Origin: Rheinheimera sp.
GTDB lineage: Bacteria > Pseudomonadota > Gammaproteobacteria > Enterobacterales > Alteromonadaceae
Direction of reading: 5' to 3'
DNA length: 26,162 nucleotides
NCBI GenBank assembly: GCA_003482455.1
Contig: DMYW01000029.1
Span: 1-26,162, forward strand
In this document: one piece after another, positions 13,191-20,182 of the stretch
Position numbering within the stretch: the stretch's first letter is position 1
Layout of the letters: each line of letters starts with the position of its first letter
The notes under the pieces: generated by a model
Databases searched by the model: none
What the model was told of the DNA's origin: nothing
The model's input: the letters and a program-made list of their open reading frames with translations, nothing else
Program-made: the position numbers and the translations under genes

Positions 13191-14507
13191 CTAGCCAATC
13201 ACCTTATGGACCAGCGGTGACAAGGTTGGTACCTCTGTGGATTGCGACAGCGCCGCTACGTATTCAGCGCTGGCTTTGGCAGCGGCTTCAGCAGTTGCCG
13301 CATGCACGCGGCCAATCACCTCACCGGCGGCAACCTTAGTGCCAAGCGGTAACAAGTCACTAAAACCAACCACAGGGTCAATCACTTGCGCCGGATGCGC
13401 GCGACCGCCGCCGAGGCGCACCACCGCCATGCCCATAGCCGTGGTATCAAGGCTGGCGAGGTAACCAGCCTGCGGCGCTTTGATATCAACCATCACCGGC
13501 GCTTGGCCTAAATACAGCTGCGGTTTTTCCAATAAATCAATCGGGCCGCCCATCGCCGCTACCATTTTGGCAAAAATTTCTGCCGCTTTGCCTGAAGTTA
13601 AACTGTGCTCCAGCGCCGCAATCGCCGCCGCTTTGTCTGGGTACAACCCGGCCAGACGCAACATGCTAGCACCGAGTTCCAACGTCACTTGATGCAGCCG
13701 CGGCTCGCGGTATTTGCCGGTCAAATAATCCAAGGTTTCCAGCACTTCCAGCACGTTACCAGCGGTGTTTCCCAGACATTGGTTCATGTCGGTCAAATGC
13801 GCTTCGGTCGGCACACCGGCGCCTTTGGCGGTGTTGACAATCGATTGCGCGAGCGCGCTGGCGTCATCGACCGTTTTCATAATGGCGCCTGAGCCGATTT
13901 TCACGTCCATCGTCAGCACATCTAAGCCAGCGGCGAGTTTTTTCGACAAAATCGAGGCGGTAATGAGTGGAATAGACTCGACGGTTGCCGTCACATCGCG
14001 AATTAAATACAAGCGACGATCCGCCGGTGCCAGCTGCGCACTTTGGCCGACGATAACACAACCCAGTCGCGCTACTTCGCGCTGAATAGTTTCCAGCGAT
14101 TGGGTGCAGCTATAGCCTGGAATAGTTTCCAGTTTATCGACCGTACCGCCGGTGTGGCCCAAACCACGGCCCGCGATCATCGGCACGTACGCACCGCACG
14201 CAGCGACCATAGGCGCCAACATCAAGCTGACTTTGTCACCAACGCCGCCGGTCGAATGTTTATCAACCACAGGGCCATTTAATTTGCCTTGCCAATTCAG
14301 CACAGCGCCCGAGTCACGCATAGCGCGGGTTAGCGCGACGGTTTCTTCGGTCTGCATGCCGTTTAAATAAATCGCCATGGCAAGTGCCGCGATTTGGCCT
14401 TCGCTAAAGCTGTTGTCGGTGATGCCCGCGACAAATTGTTCAATGGCAGCGGCTGGCAACACGCCGCCGTTGCGTTTCATTTTGATAATTTCTTGAGGTA
14501 AGTACAT
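13191..14507 (-). CDS. deoA: Thymidine phosphorylase
   Basis: It cleaves thymidine and deoxyuridine with phosphate to the free base and 2-deoxyribose-1-phosphate, in pyrimidine nucleoside salvage. 438 residues (E. coli DeoA 440), with the phosphate-binding signature KHSTGGVGDK at 83-92, AGRGLGHTGGT near 112, and SIPLITASILSKKLA, which occurs in nearly the same form in E. coli. The ATG at 14507 has a strong AGGAG site. cdd lies about 100 bp upstream on the same strand, so the two probably form one salvage unit that ends at the terminator at 13109. Confidence 0.97.
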   Translation of the reverse strand: MYLPQEIIKMKRNGGVLPAAAIEQFVAGITDNSFSEGQIAALAMAIYLNGMQTEETVALTRAMRDSGAVLNWQGKLNGPVVDKHSTGGVGDKVSLMLAPMVAACGAYVPMIAGRGLGHTGGTVDKLETIPGYSCTQSLETIQREVARLGCVIVGQSAQLAPADRRLYLIRDVTATVESIPLITASILSKKLAAGLDVLTMDVKIGSGAIMKTVDDASALAQSIVNTAKGAGVPTEAHLTDMNQCLGNTAGNVLEVLETLDYLTGKYREPRLHQVTLELGASMLRLAGLYPDKAAAIAALEHSLTSGKAAEIFAKMVAAMGGPIDLLEKPQLYLGQAPVMVDIKAPQAGYLASLDTTAMGMAVVRLGGGRAHPAQVIDPVVGFSDLLPLGTKVAAGEVIGRVHAATAEAAAKASAEYVAALSQSTEVPTLSPLVHKVIG

Positions 14508-14610
14508 AAGGTCTCCTAAGCGCGGATTTGCTGGCGCTAAGTACGAAGGTCGCTAGATGATGCTGCCCCGTCAGTGTGACAAAGCGGCGCTCCAGCGACC
14601 CCGCGTTTGA

Positions 14611-15030
14611 TCAAACTTTGGTGCTTTGCGCCAAATACAGCGGCGTGAATGCGTCCGGCAGCAGCTGTTGCAACGACCAACTTTGCTGTTGTTTTAAGTG
14701 GTTGCAGCTGGCGATCGGGCTGTCTGGCGTGAAAAACTCGGCGATCACTTGGCGGCAAATGCCACAAGGCGGTGTCAGTTTTTCTTGCGGGGTGTAGACC
14801 ATCAAGGCCTGAAATTGACGCTCGCCGGCCACGACCGCGGCGGCAATGGCATTGCGCTCAGCGCAGGTGGTGCCACCATACGAAGCGTTTTCGACGTTAC
14901 ATCCGGTATAAATGCGGCCTGAACTGGCCAAAATAGCGACGCCCACAGGAAAGCGGCTGTACGGTGCGTACGCCTGAGTGGCGGCTTGTTCTGCATGCTC
15001 TGCGAGCAAGTTCCAATCGATAGTTTGCAT
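14611..15030 (-). CDS. cdd: Cytidine deaminase, short tetrameric type
   Basis: It deaminates cytidine and deoxycytidine to uridine and deoxyuridine, which feeds DeoA next door. 139 residues, with the zinc site C56-A-E58 (TTCAERNA) and P88-C-G-I-C92 (PPCGICRQ). Three cysteines bind zinc, as in the short homotetrameric enzymes of Bacillus and humans, unlike the about 294-residue dimeric E. coli enzyme. The ATG at 15030 has AGGG very close upstream. The 14508-14610 gap holds an inverted pair GGTCGCT/AGCGACC and no gene. Confidence 0.95.
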   Translation of the reverse strand: MQTIDWNLLAEHAEQAATQAYAPYSRFPVGVAILASSGRIYTGCNVENASYGGTTCAERNAIAAAVVAGERQFQALMVYTPQEKLTPPCGICRQVIAEFFTPDSPIASCNHLKQQQSWSLQQLLPDAFTPLYLAQSTKV

Positions 15031-15305
15031 GCCCTAGTGCTCTTTAGATAATTCGGGCAGCTTGTTATGCGCCGATTTTCGCAGCAGATCAAGTTTTTTG
15101 TCGCCAAAAGGCTGGTTTGATTAAGTAATTGCTAATTTTTTGTGCAAGGTTGGCGCAAAACGAACGGCTTTAAAATGTTGTTCCCAGTCAGGACTTTACG
15201 ACTTGCTGATTTGACGGATCATGCATTCTGCTAGCCACAGCAACAAAAAATACATATTATGGGGAAAAACTCACTTTCACTATAACAAATCATCAAGGAT
15301 GAATT

Positions 15306-16334
15306 ATGCGTTCATTACACTGGACGGCGGGTTTGCTCGCCTTAACATTAACTGCTTGCGGCAGCCAACTCACGCCCTACAAAATTGCACCTGCACCAAC
15401 GACCAATAAAACTGCGGTAGAAGTCCAAACGGTGATTACCCAAACAGATATTGAAGCCATAGTACCGGTCGTCGACAGCTCTGGCGCAGTAGCTTCATAT
15501 GGCCTGGTCGGCGCTTTAGTGGGTGCAGCCATTGATTCAAGCACCAATAGCAGCAACCAAGACATGTACCAACGGCTCATGACTCCGGTGCAAAACTCGG
15601 TCATCGACTACAAATTCGACCAAAAGTTTGAGCAGATGATTCAATCGACAGTCAGTACTTTGCCTGGTCTGACACCGGTCGGTTTCAAATTAGTCAAAGA
15701 AAAACAAGACAAGCCAACTTTCAGTCAACCAACTCTGCATATCGAAACCAGCTATAGACTTTCAACGGATATGCGCAGTCTTGATGTCGATGTGTGGGTG
15801 TCATTGATGCCAGCCACCCAGCCTAAAGCGAAAGAGGAAGCGAAACCGCTCTACCAAAACCGGTTTACCTATCGTTCGCCATTATTAGCTGATCCAGTGA
15901 AAACTCCAGCGGATGTTGCTGCAATCAAAAAAGAGGTATGGGCACAATTTGACGCGTTACCGGAAAAGCAAAAGAAAAACCCTAAAGAGGTGAGCAAGCG
16001 TAACCGCGCTCTGGCTAAAGCCGAGTTGTCGTTCACTCCTGAGCGCAAACTGGAAGTTTTGTCACAAATTTGGGCAGCCAACAAAGGTGAGTTAATCCGC
16101 AAAGAACTTGACACCGCCATGCAAGATTTAGCTGTGTTGATCCAAACTGATTTTGCTGACCAACAAGCACCAGCTAGTTTATTCACCAAGCCAGTCGTTA
16201 AAAACAACGGCGTTGAACAAACCTATGAAATTGTTACACAGCGGGAAAATCGCATCCTCGTGCGTACAGTTCGCGGTTGGACAACGGGCACCATGTGTTC
16301 ATTGCCACAAAACGACGTGAGAAACTGCGATTGA
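15306..16334 (+). CDS. Lipoprotein of unknown function
   Basis: 342 residues with a lipoprotein signal ending LTLTAC, lipidated Cys18. A mildly hydrophobic Gly/Ala stretch (GLVGALVGAAIDSS) lies near 67-80. A Lys-rich helical middle (about 180-245, PEKQKKNPKEVSKRNRALAKAEL) follows, and two cysteines lie at the C-terminus (MCSLPQNDVRNCD). AAGGATG precedes the ATG. The next lipoprotein gene starts at the TTGA overlap of this stop codon, so the pair is an operon. No family recognised. The 15031-15305 gap should hold the promoters for this gene and for cdd; I see no clear boxes. Confidence 0.72.
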   Translation: MRSLHWTAGLLALTLTACGSQLTPYKIAPAPTTNKTAVEVQTVITQTDIEAIVPVVDSSGAVASYGLVGALVGAAIDSSTNSSNQDMYQRLMTPVQNSVIDYKFDQKFEQMIQSTVSTLPGLTPVGFKLVKEKQDKPTFSQPTLHIETSYRLSTDMRSLDVDVWVSLMPATQPKAKEEAKPLYQNRFTYRSPLLADPVKTPADVAAIKKEVWAQFDALPEKQKKNPKEVSKRNRALAKAELSFTPERKLEVLSQIWAANKGELIRKELDTAMQDLAVLIQTDFADQQAPASLFTKPVVKNNGVEQTYEIVTQRENRILVRTVRGWTTGTMCSLPQNDVRNCD

Positions 16335-16879
16335 GACAGTCTCTCTGCCTGAAGCTTGCTGTTTGTTGTGTCGTCGTGGGCTGCGCCTCGCCAAAGCCTT
16401 CGACGCTGCAATTAGGTTATTCTTCAATGAATGATGAACCTACCGCAGTCTCGTGCAAAAAACGTCTGCGGCTGGTCGATGAACGTCCGATCAAGTCTAT
16501 CTCATCGACGAGCCGAAGTTTAATGACCGCCTCGTCTGTGATGCCGTGGTTAGAATCTGGAGTTCGCGACCACGTGCAAGGCCCCAATGTGGAGATCGTG
16601 CCACCGTCGGCGCCCAGCAGCGAAGACGACATTGTCATTTCGCTGCAGCGGTTGTCTGTCGACGGCGGCGGGGGTTCATTAAAAGCAATGGTCTTGCTGG
16701 TGGTGCAACAACATGGTGCTGAACCGATTGTTGCTAGAGGACATGATACAGCCATGAATTTGGCAAGTGCCGATGGAGAATTGCGCTCGTTGCTCAACAG
16801 TTCATTGCACAATGCACTGCAACTGGCTGTGCCAGCTATTACCGCATGCCCAAACACCGCGTCTAAGCACCAACCTTAA
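16331..16879 (+). CDS. Second lipoprotein, coupled to the one before
   Basis: 182 residues if started at the TTG at 16331, which overlaps the previous stop (TTGA). This start gives a standard lipoprotein signal (MRQSLCLKLAVCCVVVGC, Cys18). The longer frame from 16277 would put 18 charged residues before the signal. The mature part contains RLRLVDERPIKSIS, a segment of about 60 residues that predicts strand-helix-strand, and ends TACPNTASKHQP. It loosely recalls small YajG-like lipoproteins, but I would not name it so. It probably acts with its neighbour at the outer membrane. Confidence 0.65.
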   Translation: MRQSLCLKLAVCCVVVGCASPKPSTLQLGYSSMNDEPTAVSCKKRLRLVDERPIKSISSTSRSLMTASSVMPWLESGVRDHVQGPNVEIVPPSAPSSEDDIVISLQRLSVDGGGGSLKAMVLLVVQQHGAEPIVARGHDTAMNLASADGELRSLLNSSLHNALQLAVPAITACPNTASKHQP

Positions 16880-16893
16880 ACACTTATCACAGC

Positions 16894-16916
16894 CCAGCCT
16901 GCACCTTGCAGGCTGG
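16894..16916 (+). terminator. Strong hairpin after the lipoprotein pair
   Basis: CCAGCCTGCA pairs perfectly with TGCAGGCTGG around CCT, about 14 bp after the stop. There is no T-run, so it may stabilise the mRNA end or act with Rho rather than terminate alone. The rest of 16917-17118 shows nothing. Confidence 0.5.
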
Positions 16917-17118
16917 CGCTGCATCTTCGTTGATAGACGGCCGCTATTCACCGGCCCAGCTTCGTGACAAATAGAACTACAGCCGTGGACTGCGACCAGT
17001 ATCGTTGGGCTCGCAACTTTGTTCAGCCAATTTGCAAGCATCAGCTGACTCTGCCTAGCTATGTCACTCGATGGCATTCCCTGCAATGCCACAGCAAGAT
17101 AATTCCATCGTTGCCACG

Positions 17119-18369
17119 CTATTCCAAGGTATCCATCAATTGTGCAGGCTGCTCGCCATACCGCACCACTGGCTTGCCTTGCTCGATCCTTAACTCAATG
17201 ACTTGCTTACGATTTTCGACTTGTTGCCGCGTCGGATTTGGCACGTCAAACCGATTGCCTCGAAACTCACTGACGACCTCTGCCATTTCCTCTTGGTTAA
17301 ACACAGCAGACTCTGCCTGAATGTTTACCGGTTTATAGATGGTCTTGGTGGGCGCTGTGTCGACTTGCTCAAGACTAAAGCTCAGACGCACATCTCCTTG
17401 TTTTTGCTGATGAAATGCCGATTGAGGGTAGCGGATCCCCGCACTGACCACCAACTGAGTGTTGCCAGCCAGTGGCAAGGTGGTACGCACTTTCATTGGA
17501 TTTACTTCGCCGAACGCCAGCCATTCTTGCTGATATTGGCGGCTTGGATCTTGGGCATTTGCAGTACCTTGAAACAACATGAAAGCGTGATCTTGTCGCT
17601 CTTTTACACGATAGTTATGGCTGTAGTTTGCTGTGTGGATGCGGTATTCCGCGCCCTGCCGTTGCCACGTGCCTCGGGTGTAGCTGGGATGTGTCAGTGT
17701 GTATTCTTGAATTTCTACCGCGCCGCCTTGGAACAATCTCAGCACAAAAGGTGTGCCAACCAACGGTGTGACGTACCAAGTTTTTTGAATGGCGCTGACC
17801 GTGTGTTGTTGACTGTAGCGAGTAATCGATTGTTGCTCTGTCTCTGACAGCACCTTACCAAACCAAGGTGCAGCTCTATCTATCGCGGTCGTGGCGCTAT
17901 GCACCAGCATTGAGCCATCCGCTCGCGGTTCAACAAATACGCCAAGTTTGTGCATGCCGCCGTTTTCTACCGAATCGGCTTCGATATCGAAAAATGGCGC
18001 ACGACACAATTCGCCTTGCAGATCTTTGGTCAAAATCACCGAATTAAAACAATAACGACCCGTTGGCAACTCAACCACGTTTGCTCTACCCGGTTGATAA
18101 GGAAGACGCGTCACCACACCGGTTTGGATATTTTTAATGCTAAAACCATCGATAGTCAGCGGCGGTCCGTCGAGTTGCTGTGGCGCAGACATTTTGTAAA
18201 CATCCAGACCAATCACTAACAGGCCTTTACCTTGTTGAAACGTTTTCGGGATTTTAAAACCTAATTTGCCGAGCGCATTGGTACCTTTGCTCGCTTGAGT
18301 TTGCGGCGCAGTGGCTTGGCAGGCGCTTAGCAACGCAAGTGCACACAACAGCGGGAACATTTTGAGCAT
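17119..18369 (-). CDS. Large lipoprotein of unknown function
   Basis: 416 residues with a lipoprotein signal ending LLSAC (Cys17). The mature protein looks largely beta-stranded (KGLLVIGLDVYKM, PLTIDGFSIKNIQTGVVTRL, GRYCFNSVILTKD). A central WQRQGAEYRIHTANYSHNYRV segment recalls periplasmic domains that report on stored or bound ligands. The start is the ATG at 18369, with AAGGATGAG upstream; a GTG one codon earlier is possible. It is convergent with the lipoprotein pair at 15306-16879. No family recognised. Confidence 0.7.
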   Translation of the reverse strand: MLKMFPLLCALALLSACQATAPQTQASKGTNALGKLGFKIPKTFQQGKGLLVIGLDVYKMSAPQQLDGPPLTIDGFSIKNIQTGVVTRLPYQPGRANVVELPTGRYCFNSVILTKDLQGELCRAPFFDIEADSVENGGMHKLGVFVEPRADGSMLVHSATTAIDRAAPWFGKVLSETEQQSITRYSQQHTVSAIQKTWYVTPLVGTPFVLRLFQGGAVEIQEYTLTHPSYTRGTWQRQGAEYRIHTANYSHNYRVKERQDHAFMLFQGTANAQDPSRQYQQEWLAFGEVNPMKVRTTLPLAGNTQLVVSAGIRYPQSAFHQQKQGDVRLSFSLEQVDTAPTKTIYKPVNIQAESAVFNQEEMAEVVSEFRGNRFDVPNPTRQQVENRKQVIELRIEQGKPVVRYGEQPAQLMDTLE

Positions 18370-18503
18370 CACAACTCATCCTTAAGTAAAAAGCAGACGT
18401 CGCAACATATCATGATGTTTACAACTCGCCAACGTAGGTCATTGACGAAGGCTGCATGATTCAAGACATTGAAAAATCGAACTTTGTGCAGTCGCATTAA
18501 ACC

Positions 18504-18529
18504 AACACGCCGCCACACGGCGGCGTGTT
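18504..18529 (-). terminator. Hairpin after creD
   Basis: AACACGCCGCC pairs perfectly over 11 bp with GGCGGCGTGTT around ACAC, 22 bp past the creD stop. The following - strand bases (GGTTTAAT) give only a poor U-tract. Confidence 0.6.
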
Positions 18530-18551
18530 GAAGTTGCTCGCGACAAGCCCG

Positions 18552-19880
18552 TTACGACAGGGCGTCCGGGTTGCTGTTTTTGGCCATCAGCTGTTGCCAG
18601 TCAATGTGGCGAGTCGCAACCATCAAGGCGGCCAATGTGACGAACATTAACAAGCTACCGCTGAGCAGCGCGAAGGTTTCGGCTTGCAAAATCAGATATA
18701 ACAAGCCTTGCAGCACTGCGTAGGCTCCGGCCATCGCGCCACCACGCGCCCAGCTTTTTAACGCTGCACTTAAATAAAACGCCAGTAATGCAGCACAGGC
18801 GGCGCTGGCGATGCCATACGCTAGGGCAAAACCCACCACTTCAGACAACGACAACAGCAACAAATAAAACATCACCAAGGTTAAACCGACCAGTAGGTAT
18901 TGCATCAAATGCAGCGGTTTGGTTTGCAGAATTTCCGCCAAGTAGAACCAAGCAAAACTCAGCACTATCACTAAAATGGCATATTTGATGGCCCGTTCGT
19001 TTTGTTGATACGGGTTGGCCGCTTCGACCAAATCGACAGCAAAACTGCTGCCTGCGACAGCGCAACGCTCTTGCACAGCACAATTCACTAAACTGGCCAA
19101 AGTAGGATTCGACAGTTGAGTGCTTTGCCATTTCGCGCTAAACCCATCGGCGCGCACCTCCCGTTGCTGCGGCAGGAAACGCCCAACAAACGCCGGATCT
19201 TGCCAGTTGCTTTGCATAGTCCACTCGGTGCTTTCACCGGTTGGGATCAGCTGGATACCGCGTGAACCTTGTAAATCTAACTGCAGCTCAAGTTTAAAGC
19301 CTTGGCGCAATTCATCGTTGTGGATCAACACGCGCACGCCGTTTGGTAGACCTGTGATGCCACTGCCCGCGATGATGTCACGCGGCTCGCCGTTAATTTT
19401 GACTTGTGGCAAGGTGGATAAACCGCGTACATCGCTGACCGAAAACGCCACATAACTGTCCAGTCGGCGCAATTGTTCGTGACCAATCACGGCTTCAGGC
19501 AAAAAGCCGCTGGGTAACTCAGCGACCGGCGCAAACTCAGCCTGCATCAGATGTTTACTTTGATACACCCGCACCCGGTACAAGCCACGGCTGCGCTGCT
19601 CGACTTGCGCATCGCTGTTGACACTCAGTTGCTGCGCGCCGTTGAGCTGCCAGACGATTTCATCTTGCACAGTCGATGGCGTGGTCGCTTTGCGTTTTTC
19701 CAGTTGCTGCACCAACACTGGGCCGACCATGGTTTGTTCACCACTGCTGCTGTCACTAATGTCGGCTTGCACTTGCAGGTTCAACGCCGAGCGCTCCAGC
19801 ACTAAGTTGTAAATTACCCCAACAGGCAACCACAACAGCAAAATAAGCCCCGCAATTAATACAATTTTGTTTTTAAACAT
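18552..19880 (-). CDS. creD: Inner membrane protein CreD
   Basis: 442 residues (E. coli CreD 450). One N-terminal membrane helix (KIVLIAGLILLLWLPVGVIYN) is followed by a large periplasmic domain (about 30-300, with family phrases such as SSGEQTMVGPVLVQQLE and ERAIKYAILVIVLSFAWFYLAEIL at its end), and then a cluster of membrane helices. CreD is the main target of the CreBC two-component system; in Stenotrophomonas and E. coli it affects envelope integrity and beta-lactam or colicin response. Here it is cut off from creBC by a helicase gene on the other strand, and has its own promoter region with CreB-like boxes. The ATG at 19880 begins a typical MFKNKIVL. Confidence 0.93.
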   Translation of the reverse strand: MFKNKIVLIAGLILLLWLPVGVIYNLVLERSALNLQVQADISDSSSGEQTMVGPVLVQQLEKRKATTPSTVQDEIVWQLNGAQQLSVNSDAQVEQRSRGLYRVRVYQSKHLMQAEFAPVAELPSGFLPEAVIGHEQLRRLDSYVAFSVSDVRGLSTLPQVKINGEPRDIIAGSGITGLPNGVRVLIHNDELRQGFKLELQLDLQGSRGIQLIPTGESTEWTMQSNWQDPAFVGRFLPQQREVRADGFSAKWQSTQLSNPTLASLVNCAVQERCAVAGSSFAVDLVEAANPYQQNERAIKYAILVIVLSFAWFYLAEILQTKPLHLMQYLLVGLTLVMFYLLLLSLSEVVGFALAYGIASAACAALLAFYLSAALKSWARGGAMAGAYAVLQGLLYLILQAETFALLSGSLLMFVTLAALMVATRHIDWQQLMAKNSNPDALS

Positions 19881-19936
19881 AACTCGACTCCCGTTGAATT
19901 GACCTAGCTAGCTTACGGCGGCTGGTGTTGTGCTGG

Positions 19937-19974
19937 GTGGAGCCTAGCTGGAGACTCTGTGGAGTTTGTGTGGA
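19937..19974 (-). promoter_or_regulatory. Four CreB-like tags upstream of creD
   Basis: On the creD coding strand TCCA(C/G) occurs four times (starting at 19974, 19963, 19952 and 19941) at an exact 11 bp period, 57-95 bp before the creD ATG. The E. coli cre-tag and Aeromonas blr-tag are TTCAC-N6-TTCAC, also an 11 bp period. One base of the box differs (TCCAC for TTCAC). I read this as a doubled CreB operator. Confidence 0.62.
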
Positions 19975-20020
19975 GTGTGTAGTCATTGACGAAAGAGGTG
20001 ACACAGGGCGTTGCTGCCCA

Positions 20021-20092
20021 TTCGCTAGACTCCATTCGCTAGATACCATTCGCCAGACATCTATTCGCAAGGCACTCATCCGCCAGACACAG
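20021..20092 (+). repeat. Five tandem TTCGC-AGAC units in the creD/helicase gap
   Basis: TTCGC (TCCGC in the last) starts at 20021, 20035, 20049, 20064 and 20079, that is at 14, 14, 15 and 15 bp intervals. Each copy is followed by a relative of TAGAC. They fill the divergent promoter gap, nearer the helicase. Either an operator array or a short tandem repeat by slippage. The rest of the gap 19881-20182 holds the CreB-like boxes and no gene. Confidence 0.55.
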
Positions 20093-20182
20093 ACTTGTCA
20101 AATGCAATCAAGATGTTAACTTAACGCTAGCCTGCCGCTATCGACTGCGTTGCAGTAACGGAATCACCATTTGGAGCCAAGG

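Noticed and set aside
14548..14603. Inverted pair GGTCGCT/AGCGACC between cdd and deoA as an attenuator
   Set aside because: The arms are only 7 bp, 42 bp apart, and no T-run follows.
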